Shown here: in pieces, positions 44,908-55,499 of the stretch
How the letters are laid out: the number at the start of each line of letters is the position of its first letter
Position numbering within the stretch: the stretch's first letter is position 1
DNA from: Oceanospirillum sanctuarii
Lineage (GTDB): Bacteria; Pseudomonadota; Gammaproteobacteria; Pseudomonadales; Halomonadaceae
Assembly: GCF_002150805.1 (NCBI RefSeq)
Contig: NZ_MTBA01000004.1
Span: 992,001-1,056,000, forward strand
Direction: 5' to 3'
Length of the DNA: 64,000 nt
Made by a program: the position numbers and the translations under genes
Notes under the pieces: model-generated
What the model saw: the letters and a program-made list of their open reading frames with translations, nothing else
What the model was told of the DNA's origin: nothing
Databases searched by the model: none

Positions 44908-46485
44908 TTATTCCCACTCAATGGTAGCTGGTGGCTTGCTGGATACATCGTAAGCCACGCGGGAGATACCGCTGATCTCGTTGATGATACGGTTGGAAAC
45001 CTTCTCCAGCAGCTCGTATGGCAGGTGCGCCCAGCGAGCGGTCATAAAGTCGATGGTTTCTACAGCGCGCAGAGACACAACCCACTCGTAACGACGACCA
45101 TCACCTACTACACCTACGGATTTAACCGGCAGGAAGACAACAAACGCCTGGCTGGTTTTGTGATACCAGTCGAAGTTGTGCAGCTCTTCGATGAAGATGG
45201 CATCCGCTTCACGCAGGATATCCGCGTATTCTTTCTTAACTTCGCCCAGAATACGCACGCCCAGACCCGGTCCAGGGAACGGGTGACGGTAAACCATATC
45301 GTATGGCAGACCCAGTTCCAGACCGATCTTGCGCACTTCGTCTTTGAACAGTTCGCGCAGTGGCTCAACCAGTTCCATCTTCATATCTTCCGGCAGGCCG
45401 CCCACGTTGTGGTGCGACTTGATCACGTGTGCTTTACCGGTTTTAGCGGCTGCAGACTCGATCACGTCCGGGTAGATGGTGCCCTGTGCCAGGAAGTTAA
45501 CATCTTTCAGCTTGGCAGCTTCTTCGTCGAATACTTCGATGAAGGTGTTACCGATCACTTTACGCTTGGCTTCCGGATCAGATACGCCTGCCAGTTTGCC
45601 GAGGAAAAGCTCTTCAGCATCGGCACGGATCACTTTAACGCCCATGTTCTTAGCGAACATGTCCATGACCATATCGCCTTCGTTCTTACGCAGCAGACCG
45701 TTGTCTACGAATACGCAAGTCAGCTGATCGCCAATCGCTTTGTGCAGCAGCGCAGCAACAACAGAAGAGTCCACGCCGCCGGACAGACCCAGCAGAACTT
45801 TCTGATCACCAACCTGTGCACGAACACGTTCGATCTGATCTTCGATGATGTTGGCTGCAGTCCACAGAGCTTCACAACCACAGATTTCCATCAGGAAGTG
45901 TTCCAGCAGACGACCACCCTGCAGGGTGTGCGTTACTTCAGGGTGGAACTGTACGCCGAAGAAGTTCTTCTCAGCGTGGAACATACCAGCGATAGCGCAG
46001 CTTGGCGTAGAAGCCATCAACTCGAAACCTTCCGGCATGGCAACCACTTTGTCACCGTGGCTCATCCAAACGTCCAGCAGAGCTTTGCCGTCGGTATCAA
46101 CGTGATCTTTCACGTCTTTGGTCAGAGCGTTATCTGCTTCAACCTTAACCTGAGCGTAACCAAACTCACGCACGTCAGAACCCTGAACTTTACCGCCCAG
46201 CTGCTCTGCCATGGTCTGCATACCGTAGCAGATACCCAGAACCGGCAGGCCCATGCTGAATACGCACTCAGGAGCGCGTGGAGAACCGGCTTCAGTTACC
46301 GACTCAGGTCCACCGGCCAGAATGATACCTTTCGGGTCAAATTCGCGAATCTCTTCTTCGCTCATGTCGAAGGCGCGAATTTCGCTGTACACACCCAATT
46401 CACGTACACGACGTGCAATCAGCTGCGTGTACTGAGATCCGAAATCCAGAATCAGGACTTTCTGAGCATGAATATCTTGGCTCAT
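44908..46485 (-). CDS. guaA: GMP synthase (glutamine-hydrolysing)
   Basis: Converts XMP to GMP using glutamine and ATP. 525 residues with N-terminal class I glutaminase (nucleophile Cys in [10 protein letters not shown], His and Glu in FHPEVTHT), ATP pyrophosphatase ([14 protein letters not shown]) and C-terminal dimerisation domain (ending [11 protein letters not shown]). Typical length. Downstream of guaB in the order usual for gammaproteobacteria, but with 158 bases and a hairpin between them. Confidence 0.98.
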   Translation of the reverse strand: MSQDIHAQKVLILDFGSQYTQLIARRVRELGVYSEIRAFDMSEEEIREFDPKGIILAGGPESVTEAGSPRAPECVFSMGLPVLGICYGMQTMAEQLGGKVQGSDVREFGYAQVKVEADNALTKDVKDHVDTDGKALLDVWMSHGDKVVAMPEGFELMASTPSCAIAGMFHAEKNFFGVQFHPEVTHTLQGGRLLEHFLMEICGCEALWTAANIIEDQIERVRAQVGDQKVLLGLSGGVDSSVVAALLHKAIGDQLTCVFVDNGLLRKNEGDMVMDMFAKNMGVKVIRADAEELFLGKLAGVSDPEAKRKVIGNTFIEVFDEEAAKLKDVNFLAQGTIYPDVIESAAAKTGKAHVIKSHHNVGGLPEDMKMELVEPLRELFKDEVRKIGLELGLPYDMVYRHPFPGPGLGVRILGEVKKEYADILREADAIFIEELHNFDWYHKTSQAFVVFLPVKSVGVVGDGRRYEWVVSLRAVETIDFMTARWAHLPYELLEKVSNRIINEISGISRVAYDVSSKPPATIEWE

Positions 46486-46597
46486 TATTTTACCAACCCA
46501 TCAATAAAGTAACGGTCTGTCCGGAATGAACAGCCTGTATAAAGAGGTCGACCGGAGACGAATGAATCTCCTGCGTCGTAAACTTTAAGCCTTGTAA

Positions 46598-46624
46598 ACA
46601 AAAGTGGGGCGCAATGCCCCACTT
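46598..46624 (-). terminator. hairpin between guaB and guaA
   Basis: Perfect stem AAGTGGGGC/GCCCCACTT with five-base loop and a short T run on the minus strand, 19 bases after guaB. It may terminate part of the guaB transcripts, letting guaA be expressed at lower level. Confidence 0.7.
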
Positions 46625-46642
46625 CGTTTAACGCTTTGGCGA

Positions 46643-48112
46643 TCAGCCGACCCGATAGTTCGGGGCTTCTTTGGTGATCTGTACGTCGTGTACGTGCGAT
46701 TCCATCATGCCTGCGCCTGTGATCTTCACAAACTCTGGCTTGGTACGCATGGTCTGGATATCACCGCTACCGGTGTAACCCATAGAAGAACGCAGACCAC
46801 CCATCAGCTGATGCACGATAGCGGTCATAGAACCTTTGTAAGGTACGCGGCCTTCGATACCTTCCGGAACCAGCTTCTCTACGCCAGCGTCTTTGTCCTG
46901 GAAGTAACGGTCACTGGAGCCCTGAGCCTGAGACATAGCGCCCATAGAACCCATGCCACGGTAAGACTTGTAAGAACGGCCCTGATACAGCTCGATCTCA
47001 CCCGGTGCTTCTTCAGTACCAGCCAGCAGACCACCAACCATGATCACGCTTGCACCAGCAACAATCGCTTTCGCCAGATCGCCGGAGAAACGTACACCAC
47101 CGTCAGCAATAACAGGGATATCGTATTTTTCCAGTGCTGTCGCAACATTCGCTACCGCAGAGATCTGAGGAACACCAACACCGGCAACGATACGGGTGGT
47201 ACAGATAGAACCCGGGCCGATACCGACTTTAACTGCATCAGCACCCGCTTCTGCCAGAGCGATTGCCGCTTCAGCAGTTGCGATGTTGCCACCGATAACC
47301 TGAACCTGAGGGAAGTTTTCTTTCACCCAGCGAACACGGTCGATTACGCCTTTGGAGTGGCCGTGAGCAGTATCAACAACGATCACGTCAACGCCAGCTT
47401 CAACCAGTGCGGTTACACGATCAGGAGTCTCTGCACCGGTACCTACTGCTGCACCTACGCGCAGACGACCATCTTCGTCTTTACAGGCGTTCGGGTAAGT
47501 ACGGGCTTTCTCGATATCTTTAACCGTTACCAGACCCTGCAGGTGGAACTCGTCGTCCACAACCAGAATCTTTTCAATACGGTGCTGGTGCAGCTTAGCT
47601 TTGATCTCATCCAGAGACGTGCCTTGCTTCACAGTTACCAGCTTATCTTTTGGTGTCATGATGTTGGCAACAACATCATCCAGATTTGGTTTGAAGCGGA
47701 AATCACGGCTGGTTACGATACCAACCAGTTCGTCGCCTTCAACAACCGGCATACCAGAGAAACGAGTGTCTGCGGTCAGTGCCAGCAGCTCGCTTACTGT
47801 GGTAGAGGGTGTTACCGTTACAGGATCTTTAACGATAACACTTTCGTGTTTCTTAACCTGACGCACTTGCTGAGCTTGCTGAGCAATGGTCATGTTTTTG
47901 TGGATAATACCGATACCACCTTCCTGCGCCATAGCGATCGCCAGACGGGACTCAGTAACGGTGTCCATCGCCGCGGATACCAGCGGGATGTTGAGAGAGA
48001 TATCACGGGTGATTCGTGTCTTCAGGCTGACGTCATTCGGAAGGACGTCTGAGTAACCTGGAACCAGCAAAACATCATCAAAGGTGAGTGCTTCTTGAGC
48101 AATACGTAACAT
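46643..48112 (-). CDS. guaB: IMP dehydrogenase
   Basis: Oxidises IMP to XMP, the committed step to guanine nucleotides. 489 residues: catalytic barrel interrupted by two CBS domains (about 95-205), catalytic Cys loop GPGSICTTR, and the flap GRVPYKG. ATG 48112 starts [21 protein letters not shown], the family N-terminus; an open extension of 16 codons lacks both conservation and ribosome site. Divergent from xseA, as is common. Confidence 0.98.
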   Translation of the reverse strand: MLRIAQEALTFDDVLLVPGYSDVLPNDVSLKTRITRDISLNIPLVSAAMDTVTESRLAIAMAQEGGIGIIHKNMTIAQQAQQVRQVKKHESVIVKDPVTVTPSTTVSELLALTADTRFSGMPVVEGDELVGIVTSRDFRFKPNLDDVVANIMTPKDKLVTVKQGTSLDEIKAKLHQHRIEKILVVDDEFHLQGLVTVKDIEKARTYPNACKDEDGRLRVGAAVGTGAETPDRVTALVEAGVDVIVVDTAHGHSKGVIDRVRWVKENFPQVQVIGGNIATAEAAIALAEAGADAVKVGIGPGSICTTRIVAGVGVPQISAVANVATALEKYDIPVIADGGVRFSGDLAKAIVAGASVIMVGGLLAGTEEAPGEIELYQGRSYKSYRGMGSMGAMSQAQGSSDRYFQDKDAGVEKLVPEGIEGRVPYKGSMTAIVHQLMGGLRSSMGYTGSGDIQTMRTKPEFVKITGAGMMESHVHDVQITKEAPNYRVG

Positions 48113-48301
48113 ATTCCGCGAGCCTGCTGAAGAGTGAGGATAGAAAGAAGAATAACCCAATATTTTATCGTAAGAGTTTTTCTGGGTAAACCAATATTAG
48201 GCTTGGATTGTTCTCTTTTCCCTGATCCAGCTGTAAAAAAACACTGCCGTTCATTCTAAAATAATCACTTCCCCCTAAACATCTGCCAAGCGGAGCCAAA
48301 A

Positions 48302-49903
48302 ATGCCTGATAAACCCTCATCCTACGGCCAGCAAAACAGCGGATTTTCCGCTTCGCCTTCTGATGAGATTTCATCCGGCTTTACCCGTGCACCGGATGGT
48401 ATTTATCCGGATCACTCCACGCCTTCAGATACAAGAGGGCTACCTGAAAAGCAGGTACTGACGGTTAGCCAACTCAACCGACAGGCGCGTCAGCTACTGG
48501 AAAGTCGCTTTGCTCTGGCTGTAGTAGAAGGGGAAATTTCCAACCTGAGCACACCCGGCTCCGGCCATCTCTATTTCAGCCTGAAAGATGAAAACAGCCA
48601 GGTACGCTGCGCTATGTTCCGCAACCGCGCAGGACTGCTCGCCTTCCGTCCGAAAAATGGCGACAAGGTTCAGCTTCACGCCAAGGTCAGCCTTTATGAA
48701 GGCAGGGGTGATTTCCAGCTGATTGCAGAAACCATGGAGGAACAGGGGCGCGGCGCTCTGATTCGGGCCTTTGAAGCCCTGAAGTTCAAGCTGAAAGAGG
48801 AAGGCCTGTTTGATCGCAGCCGCAAGAAGCCTCTGCCGCCTATTCCCGATGTGATCGGCCTTGTGACCTCCCCAACCGGTGCCGCTATCCGGGATATGCT
48901 GATTGTTCTCAAGCGTCGTTTTCCGCTGGCGGAAGTCGTGCTTTATCCGGCGGTGGTTCAGGGTAGTGAAGCGCCGGATTCTATCGCCCGCGCGATTGAA
49001 TTGGCCCATATCCACGGCAAAAGTGATCTGCTGATTATTGGCCGTGGCGGCGGCAGTCTGGAGGATCTCTGGGCCTTTAATGATGAGCGGGTGGCAAGAG
49101 CTATCTCTGCCAGTTTTATTCCCACCGTTAGCGCTGTAGGCCATGAGACCGATATCACCATCGCTGATTATGTCGCCGACTATCGTGCACCAACACCTTC
49201 TGCAGCCGCTGAACAGGTCAGCCCGGATCTGTCCCAATGGCAACAGTGGCTGAATCAGTCAGAGATCACTCTGCGCCGTCAGATGGAGCGCCAGCTGCAG
49301 AACAACCAACAGCGACTGGATCATCTTGAACATCGCTATCAGCGTTGCTTCAGCGGACTCCGCCAACAGGGCAAACAACTCAACCAGCTGGAACAGCGGC
49401 TGGTTCAGGGTATGAAAAACCGCCTGTTCCGTGAACAACAGCAGCTGGATAAGGTGGCAGGTAAACTCCGTCATCCCAAAACCGAACTCAATCAGCAACG
49501 CCAGCAGCTGAACAGCCTGCAGCAACAGCTGATTCGGGCAGGTAAACAGCAGACTCAGCAAGCGGGACAACAGCTGGAACAACTGGAAGCCCGACTCTGG
49601 CGGGCAAACCCAAGCCGTGAGATTAAAAGCCAGCACAGCCAATTACAGAAGCTGCAACAAGCTTTACAAAAAGCATGGCAACACCAGCTTGAAGGCCAGC
49701 AACAAAAGCTGGCAGAGTTGAGCCATCGCCTGCAAACCGTCAGCCCGCTGGCCACTCTGTCACGGGGCTATGCCATTGTTCAGGATGACAAGGGCAATAT
49801 TGTCCGTCATTATCAGGAGGTTAGTCAGGGAGATGAGATCTCCGCACGGCTGGCTACAGGTGTATTACACTGCAAAGTTATGGCGCAAGATGCCGATAAC
49901 TAG
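48302..49903 (+). CDS. xseA: exodeoxyribonuclease VII large subunit
   Basis: A 533-residue XseA: N-terminal OB fold (about 50-150; LTVSQLNRQARQLLE, EGEISNLSTPGSGHLYFSLKD), catalytic core (150-340; GLVTSPTGAAIRDML, GRGGGSLEDLWAFNDE, VSAVGHETDITIADYVAD), then a very long Gln-rich coiled coil (about 320-480) and a short C-terminal fold. About 45 polar residues precede the usual start, but GGAG six bases before ATG 48302 supports it. The small subunit gene is not in the window. Confidence 0.96.
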   Translation: MPDKPSSYGQQNSGFSASPSDEISSGFTRAPDGIYPDHSTPSDTRGLPEKQVLTVSQLNRQARQLLESRFALAVVEGEISNLSTPGSGHLYFSLKDENSQVRCAMFRNRAGLLAFRPKNGDKVQLHAKVSLYEGRGDFQLIAETMEEQGRGALIRAFEALKFKLKEEGLFDRSRKKPLPPIPDVIGLVTSPTGAAIRDMLIVLKRRFPLAEVVLYPAVVQGSEAPDSIARAIELAHIHGKSDLLIIGRGGGSLEDLWAFNDERVARAISASFIPTVSAVGHETDITIADYVADYRAPTPSAAAEQVSPDLSQWQQWLNQSEITLRRQMERQLQNNQQRLDHLEHRYQRCFSGLRQQGKQLNQLEQRLVQGMKNRLFREQQQLDKVAGKLRHPKTELNQQRQQLNSLQQQLIRAGKQQTQQAGQQLEQLEARLWRANPSREIKSQHSQLQKLQQALQKAWQHQLEGQQQKLAELSHRLQTVSPLATLSRGYAIVQDDKGNIVRHYQEVSQGDEISARLATGVLHCKVMAQDADN

Positions 49904-49938
49904 ATGCTACAAGCTACTGCGCTGCTAAGGGGAAGACA

Positions 49939-50952
49939 ATGCGCCGACAGACAAAGAACCGACGTTCCGTATTTGGATTAAATAACATCTTTAACGGGAC
50001 AGCCGCATCCGGGTCTTGCCTGCCTCCCCGAATCCGCCTGACAACACGATTAAAAAGCACCTGCTGCCTTATTCTGCTTTCTCTCGGCCTGACGCTAAGC
50101 ACATTCAGTCGCGCTGAAACCAACCCCCAGTACGATCCGAAACCCGATCCTATGCCCGGCGGCGTTGCCGTAATTGAACTGCCGGTTTCTCTCGGCACTG
50201 AAGAAGAGCCCGTGGTTTATTTTCAAGGCAAGCGGGTATTCGTGATGAACCGCCCGTACAACAAAAAAAGTGATAACCGTTGGATCGCCTGGGTCGGTAT
50301 TCCTCTGAGTGCCAAACCCGGAAAAATGCCGCTGGTGATCGAACAACCTAACGGTCGCAGCCGCGAAATCATGATCAATGTGCTGCCCCCACAGCATAAC
50401 GATAACTATGTGGTAACCCGTAAGGCGGCGCAGAAAAACCTGACCAGCCAACAGGAGCAACAGATCGCTCAGGATGATGAAACCCTGAAGCGCCTGATCA
50501 ATCGCTGGAACGGTAAAGCTCCGGATACCCGCACCTTCCTGCATCCAACCCGTGGCAGCCAGCTACGTGACTTTGGCGATCGCGTCTTCCTGAACGGTGA
50601 GCTGCTGGACAGCCATAATGGTATCGACCTGAGCGGCCAGAGGGCAGCATCTCCTGCCGATGGCACTGTAGTGATGATTCGGGATCTGTTTTACGGCGGT
50701 AAAACCGTACTGATCGATCATGGTCGCGGCCTGTTCACCCAGTACAGCCACCTTGCCGGTATTAACTTCCGTATCCGCGAAGGCCAGCGTATTCGCCGCG
50801 GCGAAGAGATCGGTAAGATCGGCATCTCCGGTCATCATATTGAAGCAGGCAAAGACTACGCTGCCGAGATCAAGCGCGCGCACCTGCACTGGGGCGTGAC
50901 ACTGAATGGTGTTTATGTGAATCCGAAACTCTTTCTGGTGGATGCCGAATAA
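49939..50952 (+). CDS. periplasmic M23-family (LytM) peptidase
   Basis: A 337-residue exported protein: positively charged N-terminus and hydrophobic signal (about 40-58, ending SRAE), an Ig-like N-terminal region (70-155) and a C-terminal LytM/M23 domain (about 215-330). The zinc ligands are visible in HNGIDL and HLHWGV, with the middle motif GRGLFTQYSHL, so it should be an active endopeptidase cutting peptidoglycan cross-links. AGGGGAAG precedes ATG 49939. It follows xseA by 35 bases and may be co-transcribed. Confidence 0.92.
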   Translation: MRRQTKNRRSVFGLNNIFNGTAASGSCLPPRIRLTTRLKSTCCLILLSLGLTLSTFSRAETNPQYDPKPDPMPGGVAVIELPVSLGTEEEPVVYFQGKRVFVMNRPYNKKSDNRWIAWVGIPLSAKPGKMPLVIEQPNGRSREIMINVLPPQHNDNYVVTRKAAQKNLTSQQEQQIAQDDETLKRLINRWNGKAPDTRTFLHPTRGSQLRDFGDRVFLNGELLDSHNGIDLSGQRAASPADGTVVMIRDLFYGGKTVLIDHGRGLFTQYSHLAGINFRIREGQRIRRGEEIGKIGISGHHIEAGKDYAAEIKRAHLHWGVTLNGVYVNPKLFLVDAE

Positions 50953-51406
50953 GCTGACTCTTTTTCGACCAAAGACGAGCAGCGAAACCTGAAGCATCCG
51001 CTATATTGAAAAGGCACCCCGTGGACGAAGGTGAGATTCTGTCAGCGCTGCGCCTCCCTCATAACGACAGGCAACACAGGCTGACCGAGAAGAACATAGG
51101 ACCGGTTTCACCCAGATAACCGTTTTTTGCTTCGCAAATCACCTGTCGCCGCATCTCTTTTAAAAAGCTCTCCGATGGAGGGCTTTTTTCATTTCTGCAG
51201 TCAATCACCATATTTCTTTCACAAACAAGAGCTTACAAAGAGGCTTCTTATCCCTCAATTTCCAGCCAAAATAAATCATCCGATTATTTGATACATGACA
51301 AGCAACTGTAACAACCAAAGGGGCAAAAGCGTTCTAATATAAAGGTGAACCGAAGGACGGGCACAGATAACAGCCGGCCCTAAGGGGCAAGATCTTAAGG
51401 ACAAAT
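50953..51406. other. spacer with isolated terminator, possible small RNA
   Basis: 454 bases after the M23 gene. A terminator at 51162-51189 lies 210 bases downstream of the stop, so either a long 3' UTR or an unannotated small RNA precedes it; CTGTC/GACAG and other stems lie around 51039-51067. The right third (51240-51360) is AT-rich and probably carries the promoter of the small phasin-like gene. Confidence 0.45.
51162..51189 (+). terminator. terminator in the M23 3' region
   Basis: Stem AAAAAGC.CTCC/GGAG.GCTTTTTT with a three-base loop and a six-base T run on the plus strand. Confidence 0.75.
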
Positions 51407-51733
51407 ATGGAGATCGCAGTCATGGCAAATCAATTCTTTCCCGACTTTTCATTATTCGCTCAGGCGATTCCTCAGCCCTTCCCGATGCAGAAAATGCAGC
51501 AGCACTGGCTGGATGGCGTGAACAATCTGGTCAATCTGGAACTGGAAGCGATGATGGAATACAACCACCTCTGGTTCTCTCTCTGGCAGGACTGTGCATC
51601 CGGTGATCAGGAAGTGTGTCACGAACGCCTGATTGACCACTGGGCAGACCATCACAAACTGCTGATGGATCACCAGAAACGCCGCGAAGCTGTGATGAGT
51701 GAATGGAAAGAGCATATCGAAGAGGTTCTTTAG
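51407..51733 (+). CDS. small helical protein, possibly phasin-like
   Basis: A 108-residue soluble protein, mostly amphipathic helix, rich in Met, Trp and Gln (FPMQKMQQHWLDGVNNLVNLELEAMMEYNHLWFSLWQDCA). The stretch on amphipathic helices and an FFPDFS-type N-terminus recall small phasins that coat PHA granules, in keeping with phaC eight kilobases away, but I cannot confirm the family. AAGGA six bases before ATG 51407 favours this start; ATG 51422 is an alternative. The gene has its own promoter region and a strong terminator. Confidence 0.7.
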   Translation: MEIAVMANQFFPDFSLFAQAIPQPFPMQKMQQHWLDGVNNLVNLELEAMMEYNHLWFSLWQDCASGDQEVCHERLIDHWADHHKLLMDHQKRREAVMSEWKEHIEEVL

Positions 51734-51802
51734 CTCTATCGGTATTCGACGACAGCACGGGCCGTCCCGCCTCGAAAACCAGAGGCCAATCGCTGAATAA
51801 AC

Positions 51803-51835
51803 AAAAACGGCCATCGTAATGATGGCCGTTTTTTT
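51803..51835. terminator. bidirectional terminator
   Basis: Stem AAAACGGCCATC/GATGGCCGTTTT, five-base loop and seven T, between the small phasin-like gene (+) and cysN (-). Confidence 0.92.
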
Positions 51836-51881
51836 ATGCTTTGCGCAGCACTCAGAGATCTGGCGACCTCTGAGAGAAAGA

Positions 51882-53303
51882 TTACTTCAGCAATTCGCTG
51901 ATATCTTTCGCTTCCCAGTGCGGGAAGTGCTTGCGGATCAGGCTGTTCAGTTCCAGTTCAAAGGCACTGATCGGACCTGCCGCAGTTTGTGCGCCAGCTT
52001 CTGCTACCGAGTCGATCATGCCCGCACCAACAGTGATGTTGCTCAGACGGTCGATCACGATAAAGCTACCGGTAAACTTGCTCTCTTTATACGCATCGAA
52101 CACAACCGGTGCGGTCAGTTCAACGGTTACCAGAGCGATGCCGTTCAGCGGCAGTTCACGGGTTTCAGATTTTTCCATGGTGTTCACATCGATCTGGTGT
52201 TCGATGTGCGTCACATAACCACTGGTAAAGTGGGTGCCCACTTTGAAGCTGTACTGCTTGCCCAGCTCCAGAGGTTGCTCATGCATCCAAACCATGTGCG
52301 CGCTGAAGCTGTTGCTGACCTGAGCTTCGCTACCGGTTTCAACCAGTACATCACCACGGGAGATATCGATCTCGTCATTCAGGGTGATGGTTACCGCCTG
52401 ACCCGGCTGCGCCTGCTCCAGCTCACCATCATAAGTCACGATGGATTTAACGGTGCTGGTTTTACCGGAAGGCAGCGCAGTCACAGACTGACCTTTCTTA
52501 ACCAGACCAGCTGCAACGGTGCCGCAGAAGCCACGGAAGTCCAGATTCGGACGGTTCACGTACTGCACAGGGAAACGCAGGCTATCCAGAGCGATATCGT
52601 GATTAACTTCCACGTTCTCCAGAATTTCCATCAGCGGTTCACCGGTATACCAGGACATGAGTTCGCTGTTGGCAGTTACGTTTTCGCCTTTCAGTGCAGA
52701 AACCGGTACGAAACGGGTATCCGGCAGATCCAGATCTTTCGCAAATTCTTTGTAGTCCGCCACGATTTCGTCATAACGAGCCTGGGAGTAATCCACCAGA
52801 TCCATTTTGTTAACCGCAACGATCACGTGCTTAATACCCAGCAATGAAGCGATAAAGCTGTGACGACGGGTCTGAGTCAGTACGCCGTGACGGGCGTCGA
52901 TCAGAATAATCGCCAGCGATGCGGTAGACGCACCGGTCGCCATGTTACGGGTGTACTGCTCGTGCCCCGGAGTATCCGCGATGATGAACTTACGCTTCTC
53001 GGTAGAGAAGTAACGGTAAGCCACATCGATGGTGATACCCTGTTCACGCTCAGATTGCAGACCATCTACCAGCAGCGCCAGATCGATCTCTTCGCCGGTG
53101 GTGCCACTTTTCTTACTGTCACGGCTGATTGCTGCCAGCTGATCTTCATAGATCATTTTGGAATCGTGCAGCAGACGGCCGATCAGAGTACTTTTACCGT
53201 CATCAACACTGCCACAGGTGATAAAGCGCAGCAGGTCTTTCTGTTCGTGTTGTTTCAGATACGCTTCAATATCTTCCGCAATCAGATCGGATTGGTGAGA
53301 CAT
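51882..53303 (-). CDS. cysN: sulfate adenylyltransferase subunit 1 (GTPase)
   Basis: GTP-hydrolysing subunit that drives formation of adenosine phosphosulfate by CysD. 473 residues: G domain with P-loop GSVDDGKS (31-38), DTPGHEQY and NKMD, then two beta-barrel domains as in elongation factor Tu. It ends at about the length of a CysN without fused APS kinase, so cysC must be elsewhere. Follows cysD by 26 bases. Confidence 0.97.
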   Translation of the reverse strand: MSHQSDLIAEDIEAYLKQHEQKDLLRFITCGSVDDGKSTLIGRLLHDSKMIYEDQLAAISRDSKKSGTTGEEIDLALLVDGLQSEREQGITIDVAYRYFSTEKRKFIIADTPGHEQYTRNMATGASTASLAIILIDARHGVLTQTRRHSFIASLLGIKHVIVAVNKMDLVDYSQARYDEIVADYKEFAKDLDLPDTRFVPVSALKGENVTANSELMSWYTGEPLMEILENVEVNHDIALDSLRFPVQYVNRPNLDFRGFCGTVAAGLVKKGQSVTALPSGKTSTVKSIVTYDGELEQAQPGQAVTITLNDEIDISRGDVLVETGSEAQVSNSFSAHMVWMHEQPLELGKQYSFKVGTHFTSGYVTHIEHQIDVNTMEKSETRELPLNGIALVTVELTAPVVFDAYKESKFTGSFIVIDRLSNITVGAGMIDSVAEAGAQTAAGPISAFELELNSLIRKHFPHWEAKDISELLK

Positions 53304-53329
53304 TTTGTGTCCTCTATAAACTTAAATCT

Positions 53330-54241
53330 TTAGAAATAACCTTCGCGCTTCTTCTCTTCCATAGAACCGGTACCGTCGTGGTCAATCACACGGCCCTGAC
53401 GCTCGGAAGTCGTGGTCAGCAGCATTTCCTGAATAATATCCGGCAGTGTTGCAGCGGTAGATTCCACCGCACCGGTCAGCGGGTAACAACCCAAAGTACG
53501 GAAACGCACAGAACGCATCTCTGGTTTCTCGCCTTCTGCCAGCGGCATACGGTCGTCATCCACCATGATCAGGGTGCCATCACGCTCAACCACAGGGCGC
53601 TCTGCGGAGTAGTACAGAGGAACAATCGGAATCTCTTCCAGATAGATGTACTGCCAGATATCCAGCTCGGTCCAGTTGGACAGCGGGAATACACGGATCG
53701 ATTCGTCTTTGTTGACCTTGCCGTTGAACAGGTTCCACAGTTCAGGACGCTGGTTTTTCGGGTCCCAACGGTGGAATTTGTCACGGAAAGAGTAAACACG
53801 CTCTTTGGCACGTGATTTCTCTTCGTCACGACGTGCACCACCAAATGCAGCATCAAAGCGGTACTTGTTCAGCGCCTGCTTCAGAGCATCGGTTTTCATC
53901 ACGTCGGTGTACTTACGGCTGCCGTGATCAAACGGGTTGATATTCGCTGCGCGGCCTTCCTCGTTGGTATGAACAATCAGATCCATACCGGCTTCCTTCG
54001 CCATTTTGTCGCGGAATTCGATCATTTCACGGAATTTCCACGTGGTATCAACGTGCATCAGGGGAAACGGAGGCGTTCCCGGATAGAAGGCTTTACGGGC
54101 CAGATGCAGCATTACCGCAGAGTCTTTACCGATTGAGTACAGCATTACCGGATTATCAAACTCAGCAGCTACTTCCCGAATAATGTGGATGCTCTCGGCT
54201 TCCAGCTGTTTCAGGTGAGTCAGGCGTTCGGGCGATATCAT
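53330..54241 (-). CDS. cysD: sulfate adenylyltransferase subunit 2
   Basis: Catalytic subunit of ATP sulfurylase, 303 residues, PP-loop ATPase fold. Begins with [23 protein letters not shown] and carries the PP-loop [10 protein letters not shown] and the [12 protein letters not shown] and [12 protein letters not shown] motifs of the CysD family. First gene of cysDN; upstream lie an AT-rich promoter region and a leader hairpin. Confidence 0.97.
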   Translation of the reverse strand: MISPERLTHLKQLEAESIHIIREVAAEFDNPVMLYSIGKDSAVMLHLARKAFYPGTPPFPLMHVDTTWKFREMIEFRDKMAKEAGMDLIVHTNEEGRAANINPFDHGSRKYTDVMKTDALKQALNKYRFDAAFGGARRDEEKSRAKERVYSFRDKFHRWDPKNQRPELWNLFNGKVNKDESIRVFPLSNWTELDIWQYIYLEEIPIVPLYYSAERPVVERDGTLIMVDDDRMPLAEGEKPEMRSVRFRTLGCYPLTGAVESTAATLPDIIQEMLLTTTSERQGRVIDHDGTGSMEEKKREGYF

Positions 54242-54562
54242 CGTTGTGATCCACTCCTGCTAAAGGTCATAAACAAGCCCGACACAAGCGGGCTTTTTAA
54301 GTCGAAATCTGTGATTGCAGACTGAACCGGTTTGCGGATTAGGCAAATGCTGCGGTCAGAAAAAACACTACAGCGGTCCCAGTGGGTGCAATTTTAATAG
54401 GTGTAGTAAAAACGGAATCCTTAATTACGTCAAATTATTTAAAATCATTGTCTGATAACTTTTTGACATAAAGGGTTCAAAAACAAGATACCGGCATCCG
54501 GCGGGAAAATCTCTGCGACCAAGGGCTTGATGTCTGTGTATCGGAGCAGGCCACCACCCCGA
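54242..54562. other. cysDN promoter region
   Basis: 321 bases upstream of cysD, AT-rich at 54390-54480, which suits CysB-type activation, but no reliable CysB site can be named. A GC hairpin stands at 54275-54295 in the presumed leader. No gene is seen. Confidence 0.5.
54275..54298. promoter_or_regulatory. leader hairpin before cysD
   Basis: AAGCCCG/CGGGCTT stem with a seven-base loop, 34 bases upstream of ATG 54241. A T run follows on the plus strand; on the minus strand the stem is followed by TTGTTTAT, a weak terminator-like tract, so attenuation of cysDN is possible. Confidence 0.35.
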
Positions 54563-55360
54563 TTAAAAATGCTGTTTCAGTCGCTCTACCCGACTGGTCA
54601 CAACACCATCGTCAGACAGGTCAAAACAGCGGTAACCGGGTGCCTGCTCATCCAGTTCAAAGTCGTTGATATCCGCCCTGAACTGGATGCTGGTTGCTGG
54701 CGTGGAGAACAGGGTCAGACCATCCCGCCCGATCTGCTGATCCTGATGCACATGACCACAAATCACCGCTTTCACCTGAGGCTGCTGACACAGGGTCTGC
54801 CAGAGCCAGCCATCATCCTGCAGAGGGATACTATCGATACCGGCAACCCGCTCAGGATCTTTCAGCTCAAAATAGAACATTCCCTTTCTTTCTGGCCCCA
54901 CCAACACAGGTTGATGGTGCACGGCTACCGCCTGAAAACGGGCTTTAGGCTTATCCAAAGAAGCCAGCAGTGCCTGGCGCTCACTCTCGGCCAGCTCACC
55001 ATGAGGGCTTCCGGAATTGGAATTCAGCAGCAACCACTGCCAGTCACCAACCACCACTGAAGGCTCCGGTGTTTTAAAATCAGCCATCAGCTCCGGCTCG
55101 TCATGGTTGCCGGGAATCCATTGCCAGCGAGCTCCGGTCTGATCCATGCGCTCCGCCAGCATGCGGTAGACCGTCCGGGCAGCCTCCGGACTGTGATCCT
55201 GACAGAGGTCTCCTGTCAGCAGATAGAGATCCGGTTGCCCCTCACAGGCTATCTGCGCCAGCAAGTGATTCAGATTGCGCCATGGGTTCTGTCCCTTAAA
55301 GTCCAGGGCAATATCGGCAAGCAGGTGGAGATCGGTAAGCTGGATAACGGAAACAGACAT
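54563..55360 (-). CDS. cpdA: 3',5'-cyclic-AMP phosphodiesterase CpdA
   Basis: A 265-residue class III cyclic-nucleotide phosphodiesterase of the calcineurin fold, lowering cAMP levels. All metal ligand motifs are intact: D-x-H (LTDLHLL), GD (TGDLCQD), GNHDE, VHHQP and GHVHQD. The gene lies downstream of nudF and the DUF1249 gene, an order also seen in E. coli (nudF-yqiB-cpdA), though here with a terminator before it. ATG 55360 starts the family N-terminus MSVSVIQLTDLHL; 18 upstream codons are not conserved in character. Confidence 0.93.
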   Translation of the reverse strand: MSVSVIQLTDLHLLADIALDFKGQNPWRNLNHLLAQIACEGQPDLYLLTGDLCQDHSPEAARTVYRMLAERMDQTGARWQWIPGNHDEPELMADFKTPEPSVVVGDWQWLLLNSNSGSPHGELAESERQALLASLDKPKARFQAVAVHHQPVLVGPERKGMFYFELKDPERVAGIDSIPLQDDGWLWQTLCQQPQVKAVICGHVHQDQQIGRDGLTLFSTPATSIQFRADINDFELDEQAPGYRCFDLSDDGVVTSRVERLKQHF

Positions 55361-55396
55361 GACTGGCGAAGATCCTGAGCAAGCAAGTGAAAAACG

Positions 55397-55427
55397 AAAA
55401 AAGGCTTCCGGCATAACGTGGAAGCCT
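55397..55427 (-). terminator. terminator between DUF1249 gene and cpdA
   Basis: Stem AGGCTTCC/GGAAGCCT with a ten-base loop and six T on the minus strand, 73 bases after the upstream gene and 36 bases before cpdA. Confidence 0.8.
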
Positions 55428-55499
55428 GTTCTTTGGGTAAGTTAGGAGACTGATTTAGTAAGCTTTTTTCGGAGGCCGGTTTTCGGAAGCCTTGTAACC

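Noticed and set aside
45025-48052. Long plus-strand open frames (495 and 482 codons) opposite guaA and guaB
   Set aside because: Both mirror conserved purine genes; long antisense frames are common opposite genes with this codon use.
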